Notes: generated by a model from the letters alone, not told the origin. Shown: positions 1-6,844, counted from the first letter of the stretch. The stretch is 12,297 nt of DNA from Mxb001 sp964537955 (GCA_964537955.1 CAZICY010000045.1:1-12297), one strand, 5' to 3'. Numbers and translations are program-made.

Positions 1-140
1 GCGCTGGCTACCGCCGTGAGTGAGCCGGAGTCGACCGACACCTGGATCGTGCCGGTGGCCGCGGTCGAGGGTGCGGCCGTCGCGACGAGGCCGGCGAGGC
101 CGAGCGTGGCTGCGAGACCTGTGGTGACGATTCGTCGCAT
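1..140 (-). CDS. Secreted protein with Sec signal peptide, N-terminal part only
   Basis: The reading frame starts with ATG at 140 and runs off the left edge, leaving 46 residues. It opens with M-R-R, has a hydrophobic stretch over about residues 5-22 and ends with an A-P-S-T-A-A site that fits signal peptidase I cleavage, followed by T-G-T-I-Q-V. There is no lipobox Cys, so unlike its neighbours it is not a lipoprotein. A GGAG ribosome binding site (146-149) lies 5 nt before the start and supports it. Nothing after the signal peptide identifies a family. It points the same way as the array but is separated from it by 130 nt with its own possible promoter, so it is probably a separate unit. 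Confidence 0.7.
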   Translation of the reverse strand, partial: MRRIVTTGLAATLGLAGLVATAAPSTAATGTIQVSVDSGSLTAVAS

Positions 141-169
141 GACGGCTCCGGGGGTAGGCGGGAGGTGTC

Positions 170-175
170 AGCCTA
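170..175 (-). promoter_or_regulatory. Possible -10 box for the secreted protein at 1-140
   Basis: TAGGCT read on the minus strand fits the actinobacterial TAnnnT -10 pattern and lies 29 nt upstream of the ATG at 140. No convincing -35 box stands 16-18 nt further upstream. That position is occupied instead by one arm of the inverted repeat at 189-220. This is a weak call made from motif and position only. Confidence 0.3.
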
Positions 176-188
176 GGCCGCGTTGCGC

Positions 189-220
189 CGGGAAGTCGTG
201 CGATGCGATACCTCTTCCCG
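189..220. repeat. Perfect 7-bp inverted repeat between the array and the secreted-protein gene
   Basis: CGGGAAG (189-195) and CTTCCCG (214-220) are perfect reverse complements around an 18-nt loop. The element lies about 50 nt beyond the stop of the last array gene and about 50 nt before the start at 140. It could be a weak terminator for the array, although no T-run follows, or an operator over the promoter of the downstream gene. The rest of the 141-270 interval holds no gene that I can support. Confidence 0.35.
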
Positions 221-270
221 ATTCCCTCATGGCTGGCGGCGTCATGGAGGAATCCGCGTCCCTCGTGCGG

Positions 271-957
271 TCAGCAGCTTCCGACCTCGCGGATCGTGAG
301 GTCCATGCGGGCCCAGTCATCTGTCGTGCCCGAGGAGTCGCCGGTCCACTGTCGGGCAGCGCCTTCGTCGTCAGGCAGTCTCTTTACTGTGACCTTGCCG
401 GCCCCGCTGGCCTCGACGGTGGCCTCTTCGTCTTCCACGAAGTTGCCGCTTCGCGCCTCTTCGCGCTTGCCACTGTTCCAGGTGCACTCGCTATCGCGGA
501 CGTGGCTCGCGACGATGATGCGTGGCCAGCCCATCAACGGATCGATGATCTCGATAGCGCTGCCCTGTCCGGACTCGTCGACGACGTAGATGCCGTTGTA
601 CTGCATCGAGTTCGAGTAGGCATAGGCCGCGCGCGCGCCGGCATCGAGGCGGCACCACGTGCCGATGTGAGAGAAGCTCACCCACAGCGTCTTGCCGGAC
701 TCATTTCCGATGGTGCCGACGAAGCCGTCCTTGTTGGTCCTCGAGTCGGGATTGCGCGTCAGGCTGAGCGGGGATTGCGCCGGCGGTCCAGGCTGACAGG
801 TGGGCTCGTCGCCTGCCACTGCTCCGGAGGCTGCACTGCTCTGGACCGGAGCGCTCGAAGCGGTTGTCCCTGCCGAACCGCAGGCACTCAGGGCCAGGAG
901 CGCTACGCCGAGGGACATAAGGCTCGCAGGCCGAGCCACGCGCGGATGGACCGTCAT
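271..957 (-). CDS. Array lipoprotein, last gene of the 1475-2173 unit
   Basis: This 228-residue predicted lipoprotein is exported and anchored to the outer face of the membrane through Cys26 (lipobox A-L-S-A-C). It carries the full family plan: APVQS tether, Cys54 with G-P-P-A, DGFVG (77-81), NESG (85-88), Cys102, IDPLMGWP (138-145), Cys158, RLPDDE (193-198), DDWARMD (213-219) and Cys228 as the last residue. The ATG at 957 overlaps the stop of the upstream gene as ATGA and has AAGG (965-968) 7 nt before it. The frame stays open further upstream, but that part overlaps the neighbour and precedes the signal peptide, so I reject it. Function unknown. It is among the more divergent copies. Confidence 0.9.
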   Translation of the reverse strand: MTVHPRVARPASLMSLGVALLALSACGSAGTTASSAPVQSSAASGAVAGDEPTCQPGPPAQSPLSLTRNPDSRTNKDGFVGTIGNESGKTLWVSFSHIGTWCRLDAGARAAYAYSNSMQYNGIYVVDESGQGSAIEIIDPLMGWPRIIVASHVRDSECTWNSGKREEARSGNFVEDEEATVEASGAGKVTVKRLPDDEGAARQWTGDSSGTTDDWARMDLTIREVGSC

Positions 958-1478
958 GGCCGCACCTTCTTCCGGGACCAGGCTGCCTCGACCGTGAACT
1001 TCTTGTTGTCGTCGCTGTCGCCCTCGCGAGTGATGATGAGGTCGTAGTCCCATCCGTCGGTCAGCCCGCTGAACGTGTGCTTGTCACCCACGTCGTAGGA
1101 CCGGTTATCCCATTCCACGCTCACATTGGGTGTGCCCATTGATGGGTTCGAGGCATCGATCTGGAGTGGCTTCTCGACGCGCGACTTCTCGCGCCAGGAC
1201 ATGTCGATCTCCACATCATCGGCGAATGACTTCTCGCCCTGGAAGGACGTGGATTCGCCGGGTTTGACGAAGCGCACGTTGTCAGTGCCGCGCTCCCACA
1301 CGGTGAGGGTTGTCGCCCCTGTGTTGACGACGCGGAGCTCGACGCCCTTGGTCCCCCACCCCGCCACGTCACCGGATGCTGAGGCGGATTCGACAGGGGC
1401 CGTCGAGCCCGACCCACATGCGGTCAGCGCCAGCAGGGCGGTAGCCGACATGACCAGCAACGCCGATCGACGCTTCAT
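954..1478 (-). CDS. Short divergent array lipoprotein without the cysteine framework
   Basis: This 174-residue protein opens with M-K-R-R and a hydrophobic segment ending in the lipobox L-T-A-C (Cys21), followed by the family APVESASASG tether. It lacks the C-x-x-GPPAR segment, all four later cysteines, the LPDDE motif and DDWARMD. What remains (VVNTG, PGESTSFQG, DDVEIDMS) lines up with AGKSTSFSG and DDVELYIS of its upstream neighbour, so it looks like a reduced form of the same fold. The ATG at 1478 overlaps the upstream stop as ATGA, with GGGAG (1486-1490) 7 nt before it. Its own stop overlaps the next start in the same way. The frame is intact and there is no sign of decay. Function unknown. 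Confidence 0.87.
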   Translation of the reverse strand: MKRRSALLVMSATALLALTACGSGSTAPVESASASGDVAGWGTKGVELRVVNTGATTLTVWERGTDNVRFVKPGESTSFQGEKSFADDVEIDMSWREKSRVEKPLQIDASNPSMGTPNVSVEWDNRSYDVGDKHTFSGLTDGWDYDLIITREGDSDDNKKFTVEAAWSRKKVRP

Positions 1479-2173
1479 GCGCAGGCTCCCACGCGTGAGA
1501 TGCGTACGTCGATACGCGCCCAGTCGTCGACCTTGGAGGAGTCGGTGCCGACATACTCGCGCGCAGCCGCGCCATCATCTGGCAGTCGTGTCACCGTCAA
1601 CGTGCCCAACGCAGGGTCGTCGTAAGCCTCCGTCTGGCCTTCGCTGATGTTGACGTTCTTGCTGGCATCGGTGGTGCAGTTCCACTCTCGCTCCCAGCCG
1701 GGGTGGCGGAAGCTGAAGCCCTTGACCACCACCCGGGGCCAGGAGATGAGTACGTCGTTCATCCCGATCTTGGTGCCGGCGCGGCTCTGGCCGTTCTCCT
1801 CGGCGGAGATGTAGAGCTCAACGTCGTCCGTGGACGACGTTGATCCCGAGAAGGATGTGGACTTGCCCGCCGCGAGCCGGCAGGGGATCGCGTTCTTGTC
1901 TTGAGAGCCCGGCCACTCCGTGCCGTTGTGGAGATACACGTTCTGGGACGTGTCGTTGTAGACCGTCCCCACCACACCGTCATTGCCGACGCTTCCGAAG
2001 CCGAGAGGGTTGCGTGCCGGTGCGCCCTCCGCGCAGTCCGAGACCTCACTCGCCACACCGCCAGCAACTGCTGACGAGACGGGTGATTCCGCGGGTGCGG
2101 TCGCCGAGGAACCGCAGGCGCTGAGCATCAAAGCTGCCGAGGCCAGGAGGGCGGGCACGAATCTCACGGGCAC
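1475..2173 (-). CDS. Array lipoprotein, first gene of a three-gene unit
   Basis: This 232-residue lipoprotein has a GTG start, lipobox M-L-S-A-C (Cys20), tether, Cys47, DGVVG (65-69), Cys98 (C-R-L-x-x-G), Cys166, RLPDD (196-200), DDWARID (216-222) and Cys231. The DP-x-x-G-Y-P motif is replaced by a divergent stretch near 139-147. The GTG at 2173 stands 8 nt after the CGTC of an ECF-like promoter. A second in-frame GTG at 2167 stands 8 nt after AGGG and is the alternative start. The next two genes follow by ATGA overlaps, so the three should be co-transcribed. Function unknown. Confidence 0.88.
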   Translation of the reverse strand: MPVRFVPALLASAALMLSACGSSATAPAESPVSSAVAGGVASEVSDCAEGAPARNPLGFGSVGNDGVVGTVYNDTSQNVYLHNGTEWPGSQDKNAIPCRLAAGKSTSFSGSTSSTDDVELYISAEENGQSRAGTKIGMNDVLISWPRVVVKGFSFRHPGWEREWNCTTDASKNVNISEGQTEAYDDPALGTLTVTRLPDDGAAAREYVGTDSSKVDDWARIDVRISRVGACA

Positions 2174-2178
2174 GACCC

Positions 2179-2208
2179 TACGACGCGCTTTCCGACCAGG
2201 GCGGTTCC
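2179..2208 (-). promoter_or_regulatory. ECF-like promoter of the 1475-2173 unit
   Basis: On the minus strand GGAACC (2203-2208) is followed, 17 nt after GGAACC, by CGTCGTA (2179-2185). CGTC ends 8 nt before the GTG at 2173. The spacer sequence between the boxes differs from that of the younger copies, while both boxes and the CTCACG just upstream are kept. This suggests selection rather than recent duplication. The 64-nt gap to the upstream gene (2174-2237) is mostly taken up by this element. Confidence 0.6.
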
Positions 2209-2237
2209 TCGTGAGAATGCCGAATGCATCACATCAA

Positions 2238-2930
2238 TCAGGAGCAGGAGCCCAGAGCGAAGACCGTGACGTCCATGCGAGCCCAGTCGTCCGTGCCCGA
2301 GTTGACGCCCGTGTACTCGTTGGCTGCCGCCTCGTCATCAGGCAGGCGGAGGACCTTGACCTTGCCGGAGTAGCCAGCACCATTGCTGGCCTCGTAGTCC
2401 CACGACTCGTCCTCGGAAAACTCGTGATCGCTATCCCGGGGCTCCGTGCCGCAGTTAATGGCTGTGCTTTCGCTCACCTTGAAACCAGAGACCATGGCCC
2501 CCGGATATCCAATATCGGGGTCGTAGACGTAGATGCGCGTGCCCATGAGCTCCGTGGGGCTGGCGGACACGTAGAGCACTGCGTCCTTCCAGCTCGCGAA
2601 CGCGGCCTTGTCTCCCGGTGCGAGTTGGCAGGGGGTCTTTCGCTTCTCCAATCGGTACCGGGAGTCGGGACTCGCGGCGTTCGACACCCATAGCGGGTTC
2701 CCCGTGCTGTTGACGACGACCCCGACGACACCGTCATCTCCCCATTTTCCGCTGATGAGCGGCTCGCGCGCCGGTGGGCCCTGGGGGCACGCATCGGCAC
2801 TGGCCACGGCACCCGATGCGGACTCCGACGCCACGGAGGTATCCGAGGTCGTGCTGCCCGAGCCGCAACCGGTGAGCATGCTCGCGACGGACAGGCCGAC
2901 TGCGCCAGCGAGAACAGGAAGGTAAGTCAT
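2238..2930 (-). CDS. Array lipoprotein, second gene of a two-gene unit
   Basis: This 230-residue lipoprotein has lipobox M-L-T-G-C (Cys22), tether with ASESASG, Cys48 with GPPAR, DGVVG (66-70), NSTG (74-77), Cys101, YDPDIGYP (136-143), Cys160, RLPDDE (195-200), DDWARMD (214-220) and Cys229. The start at 2930 is fixed by the signal peptide and by an AGG 7 nt before it that overlaps the upstream stop. The gap to that gene is only 8 nt and holds no promoter element. The signal peptide has no Lys or Arg before its hydrophobic core, which is unusual. The middle part (APGDKAAFA, DAVLYVSASP) is closest to 7626-8309. Function unknown. Confidence 0.9.
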   Translation of the reverse strand: MTYLPVLAGAVGLSVASMLTGCGSGSTTSDTSVASESASGAVASADACPQGPPAREPLISGKWGDDGVVGVVVNSTGNPLWVSNAASPDSRYRLEKRKTPCQLAPGDKAAFASWKDAVLYVSASPTELMGTRIYVYDPDIGYPGAMVSGFKVSESTAINCGTEPRDSDHEFSEDESWDYEASNGAGYSGKVKVLRLPDDEAAANEYTGVNSGTDDWARMDVTVFALGSCS

Positions 2931-2938
2931 GTGATCGC

Positions 2939-3586
2939 CTAGGAGCAGCGCGCCAGGCCGTTGATCGTGATGTCGATGCGGGCCCAGTCGTTGACGTTGT
3001 CGGAGTTGGTCACGCCGCTCCACTGCTGGGCGGCCGCGGCATCGTCCGGCAGGCGGGTCGCGCTGAAGCTGCCGGTGCCTACGTCGTCGAGACCCTCTGT
3101 GGCGCCTTCCAGGAGCTTGACGTTGGTGCCGGCACCCGCGCCGACGCAACTGCTTCGGCCCTCGTCGAAGGAGAACGCCTCGATATAGGGGGCGCCGACG
3201 TAGGGGTCATTGATCCGGAATCGCGTGCCGGCGCGCGGACTGTCAGAGCCGGCGCTGACGTAGAGGGAACGTCCGTTCATTGGAGTGTCGCTGGCGTAGG
3301 GAGCGGACTGCCCGTTGGGAAGGAGGCAGGGGCCCTCGCCTTGGAGGTTGACGTAGATCTCACCACCGGTGGCGTTGACGATCATGCCCACGAATCCGTC
3401 GTTGCCTCCGTCGAGGAAGGAGAGTGGTCGTGTCGCCGGAGGAAAGGTGGCGCAGGTGATGCTGGTGCCCGCCACCTCTCCCGAGGCGGAGTCCGAGGTG
3501 ACGGAGGCGGAGTCGCCACCGGCGGAGCATCCCGCCACGAGGAGCCCCACGGCAACGGGCCACAGAATCAGCGATCGCATGAGCAT
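2939..3586 (-). CDS. Array lipoprotein, first gene of a two-gene unit
   Basis: This 215-residue lipoprotein has lipobox L-V-A-G-C (Cys20), Cys45 with F-P-P-A-T in place of GPPAR, DGFVG (63-67), NATG (71-74), Cys87, NDPYVGAP (126-133), Cys147, RLPDDA (178-183), NDWARID (199-205) and Cys214. It is one of the shorter members because the loop between the N-x-T-G strand and the second Cys is small. The annotated start is the ATG at 3586, 8 nt after the -10-like element. The ATG at 3580, 8 nt after AAGG, is the alternative. The upstream spacer is the 69-nt form of the recent copies although the protein is divergent, so the spacer may have been converted. Function unknown. Confidence 0.88.
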   Translation of the reverse strand: MLMRSLILWPVAVGLLVAGCSAGGDSASVTSDSASGEVAGTSITCATFPPATRPLSFLDGGNDGFVGMIVNATGGEIYVNLQGEGPCLLPNGQSAPYASDTPMNGRSLYVSAGSDSPRAGTRFRINDPYVGAPYIEAFSFDEGRSSCVGAGAGTNVKLLEGATEGLDDVGTGSFSATRLPDDAAAAQQWSGVTNSDNVNDWARIDITINGLARCS

Positions 3587-3591
3587 GACCT

Positions 3592-3622
3592 TACGGCGTG
3601 GGGCCAGGGCGAAGTGGTTTCC
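3592..3622 (-). promoter_or_regulatory. ECF-like promoter of the 2939-3586 unit, variant boxes
   Basis: The boxes differ from the other copies: GGAAACC (3616-3622) in place of GGAACC and CGCCGTA (3592-3598) in place of CGTCGTA. The 8-nt distance to the first ATG (3586) is kept. It may be a weaker or differently tuned member of the same promoter set. Confidence 0.5.
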
Positions 3623-3655
3623 CGTGAGATTGCCGAACACGTCGCACTGGCAGAC

Positions 3656-4369
3656 CTAGGAGCACGACCCCAGGGCAAAGATCGTGATGTCCATGCGGGC
3701 CCAGTCATCGGTGTTGAAGGTCTGCCCGGTGTATTCGTTCGCGGCGTTTTCGTCGTCAGGCAGGCGCACGATCGTCGCCTTGCCGGTGTATCCCGAACCG
3801 TTGGTGGCCTCGAAATCCCGAGACCCGCCCTCTGAGAAATCGACCGCATCAAGGTATCCCGCCCCGCAGGAGTAGTTGTCGTCAGCAAACGGCTCCTTGA
3901 AGCCCGTCACGCTCGCGCTCGGATACCAGGCCAGGGGATCGAGCAGGCCAATGCGCGTCCCTGTGCGGTTGGTGGGAGCGGCGGAAATGTAGAGAACCGC
4001 GGTGTCAGAACCGGAGTAGACGGCGCTCTTGCCCGCCTCGAGTAGGCACGGAGTGCGGGTGACTTCCCTCTCCACCGCCATGGATGGCTTGGGTGCTTGG
4101 TTGCTGATCCAGACCGCGGCACCGGTCTGATTGCTCACGGTGCCGACGACACCATCCGATTCGTAGCGGCCATTGGTGAGCGACCCTCGCGCGGGGGGCC
4201 CCTCGGGGCAGAGGTCAGCGCTGGCGATCGCCCCTGATGCCGCCGAAGACGACGCAGACTCGACCGGTGCCGTCGCGGTAGACCCCTGACCGCAAGCCGA
4301 CAGAAGCAAGGCGACAGTGCTCCCGGCGAGCACGTAGGCAAGGTGAACGGTGGGACGACGCATGATCAT
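3656..4369 (-). CDS. Array lipoprotein, recent-copy group
   Basis: This 237-residue lipoprotein starts M-I-M-R-R-P-T and has lipobox L-L-S-A-C (Cys26), the TATAPVESAS tether, Cys54 with PEGPPARG, DGVVG (72-76), NQTG (80-83), Cys108 (CLLEAGK), LDPLAWYP (143-150, so the Gly of DPxxGYP is lost), Cys168, RLPDDE (202-207), DDWARMD (221-227) and Cys236. A 17-residue basic loop between WIS and T-P-C is long and unique to this copy. The start is the ATG at 4369 after the promoter element, with the ATG at 4363 as alternative. It is a single-gene unit with 69-nt spacers on both sides. Function unknown. Confidence 0.9.
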   Translation of the reverse strand: MIMRRPTVHLAYVLAGSTVALLLSACGQGSTATAPVESASSSAASGAIASADLCPEGPPARGSLTNGRYESDGVVGTVSNQTGAAVWISNQAPKPSMAVEREVTRTPCLLEAGKSAVYSGSDTAVLYISAAPTNRTGTRIGLLDPLAWYPSASVTGFKEPFADDNYSCGAGYLDAVDFSEGGSRDFEATNGSGYTGKATIVRLPDDENAANEYTGQTFNTDDWARMDITIFALGSCS

Positions 4370-4374
4370 GACCT

Positions 4375-4404
4375 TACGACGACGGGCCAGGTCGAAGTGG
4401 TTCC
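4375..4404 (-). promoter_or_regulatory. ECF-like promoter of 3656-4369
   Basis: GGAACC (4399-4404), a 17-nt spacer and CGTCGTA (4375-4381) on the minus strand are followed by the ATG at 4369, 8 nt after CGTC. It lies in the standard 69-nt spacer. The TSS would fall at or within 1-3 nt of the ATG, giving a leaderless or nearly leaderless mRNA. Confidence 0.58.
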
Positions 4405-4438
4405 CCGTGAGATTGCCGAACACGTGGTGCTGGCAGAC

Positions 4439-5176
4439 CTACGAGCAGTAGCCGAGTGAAGAGATCGTGACATCCATGCGGGCATAGTCATCGGTGTAGA
4501 CGTCCCACCCGGTGTATTCGTTGGCGGCTTTCTCATCGTCGGGCAGGCGCGTGACCGTCACCCTGCCGGTGTATCCCGCACCATTGTTGGCATGGAAGTA
4601 GCGTGATTCGCCCTCAGACAGGTAGGTCTCGTTAGCACCGTAATCGGCGCCGCAAGAGGAGTTATCCTCAACATACACATAGGGCTCCTTGAATCCCGTG
4701 ACGCTTGCGTAGGGGTATCCCAGGTCGGGATCGCGCAGGCTGATGTGCGTGCCGGTGCGATCTTCAGGGGTCTCGGACACATATATGTCCGCCCCTCTGT
4801 TGCCGGAGTAGACGACACTCTTGCCGGCTTCGAGCAGGCATGGGGTGCGCAGCCTTGCGCGCCTGGTGCCCCCTCCTTTCTGTGAGGTTGCTGTGTCATT
4901 GCTGATCCAGATGGCAGCACCGGTGTTGTTGGTGACGGTGCCCACGACGCCATCCTCCCTCTCACCGTCGCCGCCGAAGTTGGTGAGCGAACCCCGCGCC
5001 GGGGGCCCCTCGGGGCAGAGGTCAGCGCTGGCGATGGCTCCTGATGCCACCGCTGACGACGCAGACTCGACCGGTGCCGTTGTGGTAGACCCCTGACCGC
5101 AAGCCGACAGAAGCAAGGCGACAGCGCTCCCGGCGAGCACGTGGGCAAGATGACCGGTGGGACGACGCATGATCAT
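4439..5176 (-). CDS. Array lipoprotein, recent-copy group, next to the assembly gap
   Basis: This 245-residue lipoprotein has Cys26 in the lipobox, Cys54 with PEGPPARG, DGVVG (75-79), NNTG (83-86), Cys113, RDPDLGYP (148-155), Cys175, RLPDDE (210-215) and Cys244. It differs from all other copies in reading DDYARMD (229-235) where the family has DDWARMD. It has the longest variable loop between WIS and T-P-C (about 20 residues, with GGG and several Arg). The start is the ATG at 5176 (alternative 5170). The open frame continues into the run of N upstream, but that part is not coding. Function unknown. Confidence 0.88.
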   Translation of the reverse strand: MIMRRPTGHLAHVLAGSAVALLLSACGQGSTTTAPVESASSAVASGAIASADLCPEGPPARGSLTNFGGDGEREDGVVGTVTNNTGAAIWISNDTATSQKGGGTRRARLRTPCLLEAGKSVVYSGNRGADIYVSETPEDRTGTHISLRDPDLGYPYASVTGFKEPYVYVEDNSSCGADYGANETYLSEGESRYFHANNGAGYTGRVTVTRLPDDEKAANEYTGWDVYTDDYARMDVTISSLGYCS

Positions 5177-5181
5177 GACCT

Positions 5182-5209
5182 TACGACGACGGGCCAGGTC
5201 GAAGTGGTT
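5182..5209 (-). promoter_or_regulatory. ECF-like promoter of 4439-5176, cut by the assembly gap
   Basis: The CGTCGTA box (5182-5188) is intact and CGTC ends 8 nt before the ATG at 5176. The upstream box is cut after AACC (5206-5209) by the run of N. The sequence beyond the gap repeats the end and continues as GGAAACC (5324-5330). Joined through that overlap, the promoter would carry the GGAAAC variant seen at 3616-3622. Confidence 0.45.
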
Positions 5210-5309
5210 NNNNNNNNNNNNNNNNNNNNNNNNNNNNNNNNNNNNNNNNNNNNNNNNNNNNNNNNNNNNNNNNNNNNNNNNNNNNNNNNNNNNNNNNNNN
5301 NNNNNNNNN
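5210..5309. other. Assembly gap of 100 N in the tandem array
   Basis: Exactly 100 undetermined bases, the usual placeholder for a gap of unknown size. The 18 bases before it (5192-5209) are identical to the 18 after it (5310-5327). The true content could be nothing, with overlapping contig ends, or one or more further gene copies. Confidence 0.98.
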
Positions 5310-5363
5310 GGCCAGGTCGAAGTGGTTTCCCGTGAGAATGCCGAACACGTCGTACTGGGAAAC

Positions 5364-6053
5364 CTACGAGCAGTAGCCCAGTGCTGAAACCGTGACATCC
5401 ATGCGGGCCCAGTCGTCCGTGCCAGTGGTGGAGCCCGTGTATTCATTCGCGGCAGCTTCGTCGTCAGGCAGGCGCGTGACCGTCACCTTGCCGGTGTATC
5501 CGGCACCATCGGTCGCCTCGAAGTCCCGTGATTCGCCCTCTGCGAATCCGTCAGTACGGTAGCCCGCCCCGCAGGCGTAGTTGGAAAAGCTAATCCCCTC
5601 CTCGTCAGTCCCCTCCTGGAACCCATGGACGTTTGCGAAGGGGTATCCCAGGTCGGGATCTTCCAGCCTGATGTTGGTGCCGGTGCGATCTTCAGGGGTC
5701 TCGGACACGAAAATCTCCGCGCGGATGTTGCCGGAGTAGACCACGCCCTTGCCGGCTTCGAGCAGGCATGGGGTCTGATTGGTCCCACTGGTGATCCAGA
5801 CGGCAGCGCCGGTCTGATTTCTCACGGTGCCGACGACACCGTCGTCCCCGTACCCGTAGCCGTTGTCTGTCAGCGACCCTCGCGCCGGGGGCCCCTCGGG
5901 GCAGCGGTCGGCGCTGGCGATCGCCCCTGATGCCGACGCAGACTCCACCGGTGCCGTCGCGGTAGACGCCTGACCGCAAGCCGATAGAAGCAAGGCGACA
6001 GCGCCTCCGACGAGCACGTGGGCATGGTGAACGGTGGGACGACGCATGATCAT
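5364..6053 (-). CDS. Array lipoprotein, recent-copy group
   Basis: This 229-residue lipoprotein has lipobox Cys26, a tether three residues or more shorter than its sisters, Cys51 with PEGPPARG, DGVVG (71-75), NQTG (79-82), Cys96, EDPDLGYP (131-138), Cys161, RLPDDE (194-199), DDWARMD (213-219) and Cys228. Its first variable loop is very short (SGTNQ). Its third, before Cys161, is long and acidic (about residues 147-158). The start is the ATG at 6053 behind a complete promoter element, with the ATG at 6047 as alternative. Single-gene unit. Function unknown. Confidence 0.9.
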   Translation of the reverse strand: MIMRRPTVHHAHVLVGGAVALLLSACGQASTATAPVESASASGAIASADRCPEGPPARGSLTDNGYGYGDDGVVGTVRNQTGAAVWITSGTNQTPCLLEAGKGVVYSGNIRAEIFVSETPEDRTGTNIRLEDPDLGYPFANVHGFQEGTDEEGISFSNYACGAGYRTDGFAEGESRDFEATDGAGYTGKVTVTRLPDDEAAANEYTGSTTGTDDWARMDVTVSALGYCS

Positions 6054-6058
6054 GACCC

Positions 6059-6088
6059 TACGACGTGAGGCCAGGTCAAAGTGGTTCC
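6059..6088 (-). promoter_or_regulatory. ECF-like promoter of 5364-6053
   Basis: GGAACC (6083-6088) and CGTCGTA (6059-6065) are separated by 17 nt on the minus strand, with CGTC 8 nt before the ATG at 6053. It lies in the standard 69-nt spacer. Confidence 0.58.
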
Positions 6089-6122
6089 CCGTGAGATTGC
6101 CAAACACGTTGCACTGGCAGAC

Positions 6123-6809
6123 CTAGGAACACGACCCCAGGGCAAAGATCGTGATGTCCATGCGGGCCCAGTCATCGGTGAAGGCGGTCTGCCCCGTGTA
6201 TTCGTTAGCGGCATTTTCGTCGTCAGGCAGGCGCACGATCGTCACCTTGCCGGTGTATCCCGAATCATTGGTGGCCTCGAAATCTCGAGACTCGCCCTCT
6301 GAGAAGCCGTCATCACGGTAGCCCGCCCCGCAGGTGGAGTTGTCATTGGTAAACGGCTCCTTGAAGCCCCTGGCATTGGCGTAGGGGTATCCCAGGTTGG
6401 GATCCTTCAGCTTGATGTACGTGCCGGTGCGACCTTCAGGGGTCGCGGACACGTATATGTCCGTGCTGACATCGCCGGCGTAGACCACGCCCTTGCCGGC
6501 TTCGAGCAGGCATGGGGTGTTCTTGGTTCCATGGGAGATCCAGACGGCAGCACCGGTCTGATTGCTCACGGTGCCGACGATGCCGTCGGGTCCGTACTGG
6601 ATACCGCCTTTGTCTGTGAGCGACCCTCGCGCGGGGGGGCCCTCGGGGCAGAGGTCAGCGCTGGCGATCGCTCCTGATGCCGACGCTGACGACGCAGACT
6701 CCACCGGTGCCGTCGCGGTAGACCCCTGACCGCAAGCCGACAGAAGCAAGGCGACAGCGCCTCCGGCGAGCACATGGGCAAGGTGAACGGTAGGACGACG
6801 CATGATCAT
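6123..6809 (-). CDS. Array lipoprotein, recent-copy group
   Basis: This 228-residue lipoprotein has Cys26 in the lipobox, Cys54 with PEGPPARG, DGIVG (75-79), NQTG (83-86), Cys100, KDPNLGYP (135-142), Cys160, RLPDDE (193-198), DDWARMD (212-218) and Cys227. The signal peptide, tether and first 60 residues are almost identical to 6879-7556, including at the DNA level. The C-terminal end (DITIFALGSCS) instead matches 3656-4369 and 7626-8309, so the copy looks mosaic. The start is the ATG at 6809 (alternative 6803). Single-gene unit. Function unknown. Confidence 0.9.
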   Translation of the reverse strand: MIMRRPTVHLAHVLAGGAVALLLSACGQGSTATAPVESASSASASGAIASADLCPEGPPARGSLTDKGGIQYGPDGIVGTVSNQTGAAVWISHGTKNTPCLLEAGKGVVYAGDVSTDIYVSATPEGRTGTYIKLKDPNLGYPYANARGFKEPFTNDNSTCGAGYRDDGFSEGESRDFEATNDSGYTGKVTIVRLPDDENAANEYTGQTAFTDDWARMDITIFALGSCS

Positions 6810-6814
6810 GACCC

Positions 6815-6844
6815 TACGACGTGAGGCCAGGTCAAAGTGGTTCC
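6815..6844 (-). promoter_or_regulatory. ECF-like promoter of 6123-6809
   Basis: GGAACC (6839-6844) and CGTCGTA (6815-6821) are separated by 17 nt on the minus strand, with CGTC 8 nt before the ATG at 6809. The 69-nt spacer is nearly identical to the one upstream of 5364-6053. Confidence 0.58.

Noticed and set aside
16..1047. Long plus-strand open frame across the last genes of the array, and similar plus-strand frames elsewhere (for example 6837-7424 and 9016-9720)
   Set aside because: They are antisense shadows of the lipoprotein genes in GC-rich DNA. Their similarity to one another only mirrors the paralogy of the opposite strand, and none has a ribosome binding site or a sensible protein signature.
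2931..3149. N-terminal extension of the 2238-2930 gene in its open frame
   Set aside because: The extension is Arg-rich out-of-frame translation of the upstream gene. The signal peptide and AGG site fix the start at 2930.
4361..6810. CATGATCATG palindrome at the starts of four copies as a possible operator
   Set aside because: It is simply the double ATG start with ATC between. Other promoter-linked genes have CTC, CCC or ACC there, so the symmetry is not conserved. The same bases also occur by chance in the aldehyde dehydrogenase gene.
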